This document shows, in pieces, positions 6,041 through 7,603 of a DNA stretch of 7,603 nucleotides. Below the pieces are notes generated by a model. The model ran no database searches and had not been told where the DNA came from. It worked only from the letters and a program-made list of their open reading frames with translations. Numbering within the stretch: position 1 is the first letter of the stretch; every line of letters starts with the position of its first letter. A program made the position numbers and the translations under genes. Location of the stretch: contig CAYGRY010000102.1 in NCBI GenBank assembly GCA_964352405.1, positions 1 to 7,603 on the forward strand, in the 5' to 3' direction. Source of the stretch: UBA4207 sp964352405 (GTDB lineage: Bacteria; Bdellovibrionota; Bacteriovoracia; Bacteriovoracales; Bacteriovoracaceae).

Positions 6041-6044
6041 CCTT

Positions 6045-6671
6045 ATGGAAAACACACTACGTGCAAGACATGACCTTCATCTCATTCGTAAAGCTTGGCA
6101 TATATCCTCAGGATGCCTAGGTTTAGCTGTTTATAACCTTTTTGACTTAACTGAGCACTTTGTCGGTTTTGCTTTAAGTGGGTTTTTGTTTGAACTCATT
6201 CGTTTGAGAAACGAAAAGATAAATACACTAGTATTAAAGTTTATGGGTCCGTTGATGCGTAAGCATGAGAAAGATTCATGTTCTGGTCTGCCGTTTTATG
6301 CCCTTGGAGTTGGGGCGTCTCTGCTTTTATTTGAAAAGGAAGTCGCCTTGCTTGGAATATTCTTTTTAATTTTTGCTGATCCTATTTCATCTTTGTTTGG
6401 AATTATGTACGGGCAAAATAAATTAATTCCAGGAAAATCACTTGAAGGTAGCATGGCAGGTTTTGTGACTTGTTATCTACTAACTTTTGTATGGATAGCA
6501 TCGCAAACTGGATTCAGCGGCCCGCAAATTGTATTGTTTTGTATTTTTGCTGGTTTAATTGGATCTATTAGTGAATTGATGTCAGTCTTTGCCGATGATA
6601 ATTTAACTATTCCACTGGTGAGCGGAGCAGGTTTAACAATTCTTAATACAATTATTCCTATTTTTTCTTAG
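6045..6671 (+). CDS. CTP-dependent polyprenol/diacylglycerol kinase-like membrane protein (DGK1/SEC59/VTE5 group)
   Basis: This 208-residue, strongly hydrophobic inner-membrane protein belongs to the CTP_transf_1 superfamily. Hydrophobic segments lie near 20-34, 38-52, 83-97, 99-120, 136-152, 159-180 and 187-206. The conserved cytosolic motifs are all present: SGLPFYALG (80-88), FADP (110-113), GKSLEGS (130-136), the SELM segment with Glu177, and DDNLTIPLVSG (184-194). These match the dolichol kinase, phytol kinase and yeast Dgk1 group, which phosphorylate a lipid alcohol with CTP. The CdsA signature is missing, so the common automatic name 'phosphatidate cytidylyltransferase' is probably wrong here. 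The lipid substrate (polyprenol, diacylglycerol or another) is unknown. The start at 6045 is chosen for its ribosome-binding site; an in-frame ATG at 6003 would add 14 unlikely residues. The gene runs alone, divergent from the ATPase operon, overlapping the convergent LON-domain gene by 4 bp. Confidence 0.85.
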   Translation: MENTLRARHDLHLIRKAWHISSGCLGLAVYNLFDLTEHFVGFALSGFLFELIRLRNEKINTLVLKFMGPLMRKHEKDSCSGLPFYALGVGASLLLFEKEVALLGIFFLIFADPISSLFGIMYGQNKLIPGKSLEGSMAGFVTCYLLTFVWIASQTGFSGPQIVLFCIFAGLIGSISELMSVFADDNLTIPLVSGAGLTILNTIIPIFS

Positions 6672-7363
6672 TGTGCGATCTTACGATCTAGATCTGTAAG
6701 ATCCATTTTTTCGTAAAACTTAATAGCTTCTGCTGTCTTAGCATCTTCAATGTGAACATTGTTTTTAAAAAGAGAAGTCAGCATTTGAATACGCTCGATA
6801 AGGTGAACATTCTCGAGTAAAAGTTGTCTGATTTCAGAATCAGCGATCATATACATACTAACAGCATCGACGATATTTTTAGGACTACAGGCCGATAGAA
6901 TAAATCGTTCTCTCTCTGTCGAGTCTTCAATATTTTCTTTTGCCCATTTTTTTAAAATCTCAAGCAAGCGAGCGATGCCAAAATCTTCGTGTAGATCAGA
7001 GTCTTCATAGATGTCAGGAATTTCTTCCGCCGAGTAAATCGTATAAGGAAGACTTTGCTTGAGTGTAATGAGTTTTACTCTTGATTCGCCAACGAGAAGA
7101 ACTTTGATGGAACCATCTTCCAAAGTCTCCATGATTTGAGGTGTGCCTGCCGTACAGATAGCTCTAGGAGAGTTTTTTCCACCACCCATTGAGCTTTTGG
7201 AATCCATCAAACTGACGGCTAGTAATCTGCAAGTTGCGATACAGTCATGAACCATTTTGACGTGTCTTGAATCAATAATATAAAGCGGCAGACTTGTGTT
7301 GGGATAAAACACAAGGTTTGGAATTGGCAAAACTGCGACACTTATAAAGCTTTGATGACCCAT
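6668..7363 (-). CDS. Stand-alone LON substrate-binding-domain protein
   Basis: These 231 residues cover just the N-terminal LON domain (PF02190) of Lon protease, without AAA+ or Ser-Lys peptidase modules. The beta-rich half (about 6-115) begins VAVLPIPNLVFYPNTSLPLYI, matching the family's 'LPL-P-LFP...LPL-IFE' opening. It continues through AVSLMDS (49-55), ICTAGTPQIMETLEDGSIKVLLVGESRVKL and similar core strands. The C-terminal half (about 125-205) is helical, as in Lon. Proteins of this architecture are common in proteobacteria and are presumed to bind unfolded or specific protein segments. No enzymatic residues are seen and the partner is unknown. The length is complete for the type. The ATG at 7363 follows AAGGGGA with about 4-nt spacing. 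It is monocistronic, with its own promoter just upstream and a 4-bp tail-to-tail overlap with the membrane kinase gene. Confidence 0.9.
   Translation of the reverse strand: MGHQSFISVAVLPIPNLVFYPNTSLPLYIIDSRHVKMVHDCIATCRLLAVSLMDSKSSMGGGKNSPRAICTAGTPQIMETLEDGSIKVLLVGESRVKLITLKQSLPYTIYSAEEIPDIYEDSDLHEDFGIARLLEILKKWAKENIEDSTERERFILSACSPKNIVDAVSMYMIADSEIRQLLLENVHLIERIQMLTSLFKNNVHIEDAKTAEAIKFYEKMDLTDLDRKIAH
6677..6711 (+). terminator. Rho-independent terminator of the membrane kinase gene
   Basis: GATCTTAC (6677-6684) pairs with GTAAGATC (6696-6703) as a perfect 8-bp stem. The 11-nt centre is itself partly palindromic (GATCTAGATC). CA and six T (6706-6711) follow. The hairpin begins 5 nt after the plus-strand TAG stop. 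No T-tract follows on the minus strand, so it is directional. It lies wholly within the 3' coding end of the LON-domain gene. Confidence 0.7.
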
Positions 7364-7382
7364 AGTTCCCCTTAGAGTTTGT

Positions 7383-7412
7383 ATTATACCTATAGTTTAG
7401 TAATTTCATGAA
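7383..7412 (-). promoter_or_regulatory. Sigma70-type promoter of the LON-domain gene
   Basis: On the minus strand a perfect TATAAT (7388-7383) stands 19 bp before the ATG. The -35 is weak: TTCATG (7412-7407) at 18-bp spacing matches TTGACA at three of six positions. Transcription would start near 7376, giving a short leader that still includes the ribosome-binding site. The weak -35 overlaps a palindrome, which hints at activator or repressor control. Confidence 0.5.
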
Positions 7413-7414
7413 AT
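7403..7414. promoter_or_regulatory. 12-bp perfect palindrome, candidate operator
   Basis: ATTTCATGAAAT is a perfect palindrome centred on the -35 region of the LON-domain promoter and about 100 bp upstream of the divergent manA-like gene. Its position suits a transcription-factor half-site pair. AT-rich palindromes of this length can arise by chance. Confidence 0.3.
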
Positions 7415-7509
7415 CGATGACTTACAGCTCTTGAATTACACTTCTAACAGTGCGAATCTTTATACAGCTGCCTGAAATCAAAGGCATTTGATAACGATTT
7501 GGAGAGTCT

Positions 7510-7603
7510 TTGAGTATTAACTACCTTTCACCGCTTATTCCTCATGCTGTTTATAAACCTTGGGGCGGCTCACGTTTAGCCCAGCTTAAAGGAATTGAAG
7601 AAT
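7510..7603 (+). CDS. manA: Phosphomannose isomerase (type I), 5' fragment
   Basis: The first 31 codons are present before the window ends. The start is TTG at 7510, preceded by GGAGAG with 5-nt spacing from GGAG. A stop codon in frame at 7492-7494 and the absence of any ATG or GTG between them make TTG the only possible start. The peptide LSPLIPHAVYKPWGGSRLAQ carries the N-terminal signature of type I mannose-6-phosphate isomerases (a leading LxP, then WGG followed by a short LA helix). The family interconverts fructose-6-phosphate and mannose-6-phosphate in the cytoplasm to feed GDP-mannose and surface polysaccharide synthesis. Zinc ligands would lie beyond the edge and cannot be checked. 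It is divergent from the LON-domain gene with 146 bp between them. I see no convincing promoter of its own in that gap. Confidence 0.75.
   Translation, partial: MSINYLSPLIPHAVYKPWGGSRLAQLKGIEE

Noticed and set aside
6003..6044. Upstream in-frame ATG of the membrane kinase
   Set aside because: It has no ribosome-binding site and lies inside the dyad and the promoter candidates; the ATG at 6045 has an ideal site.
6045..6671. Phosphatidate cytidylyltransferase (CdsA)
   Set aside because: The protein is too short and lacks the CdsA signature; its motifs match the CTP-dependent lipid-alcohol kinases.
7469..7486. TGCCT/AGGCA hairpin in the leader of the manA-like gene as a riboswitch or attenuator
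   Set aside because: Only a 5-bp stem with an 8-nt loop, no T-tract and no recognisable riboswitch core.
1..7603. Defence island, mobile element, CRISPR array or other new multi-gene system
   Set aside because: The genes are core or lineage-typical with similar base composition, there are no transposase or integrase genes and no long direct repeats.

Overview
The window reads as ordinary, densely packed chromosomal DNA from an AT-rich Gram-negative bacterium. The gene content fits a Bdellovibrio-like or Bacteriovorax-like lineage (the former Deltaproteobacteria): a VKOR-DsbA fusion, a degenerate J domain joined to a RodZ-type HTH, a long MinD/ParA-family ATPase, a stand-alone LON domain and a DGK1/SEC59-type membrane kinase. 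The lineage is inferred from family resemblance only; no marker gene such as rRNA is present.

Layout. (1) 1-703, plus strand: the 3' part of an alpha/beta-hydrolase-like gene whose start lies left of the window. (2) 5904 down to 695, minus strand: a tight six-gene cluster, very probably one operon, in the order MinD-like ATPase, J-like/HTH protein, rluD, pgeF, VKOR-DsbA, tatD. Successive junctions are a 14-bp gap, a TAATG overlap, a GTGA overlap, a 27-bp gap and a TAATG overlap. tatD meets the hydrolase gene tail to tail with 9 bp of overlap. (3) 5905-6044: a divergent intergenic region with a striking near-perfect dyad. (4) 6045-6671, plus strand: a CTP_transf_1-family polyprenol/diacylglycerol kinase-like membrane protein. 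Its Rho-independent terminator lies inside the 3' end of the convergent gene. (5) 7363 down to 6668, minus strand: a stand-alone LON substrate-binding-domain protein with a consensus -10 box. (6) 7364-7509: a divergent intergenic region carrying a 12-bp palindrome. (7) 7510 to the right edge, plus strand: the first 31 codons of a manA-like phosphomannose isomerase gene with a TTG start.

Taken together, the operon mixes housekeeping jobs: ribosome modification (RluD), peptidoglycan precursor or purine quality control (PgeF), envelope disulfide formation (VKOR-DsbA) and a metal-dependent nuclease (TatD). At its head is a pair that could act in spatial organisation of the cell (MinD-like ATPase plus RodZ-like HTH protein). 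The rluD-pgeF pair is also adjacent in E. coli.

I see no mobile element, CRISPR array, tRNA, rRNA or defence island. The points most worth a second look are the 31-bp dyad at 5993-6023, the HPD-less J domain fused to a soluble RodZ-like HTH next to a MinD-type ATPase, and the GC-rich hairpin sitting on the rluD start.
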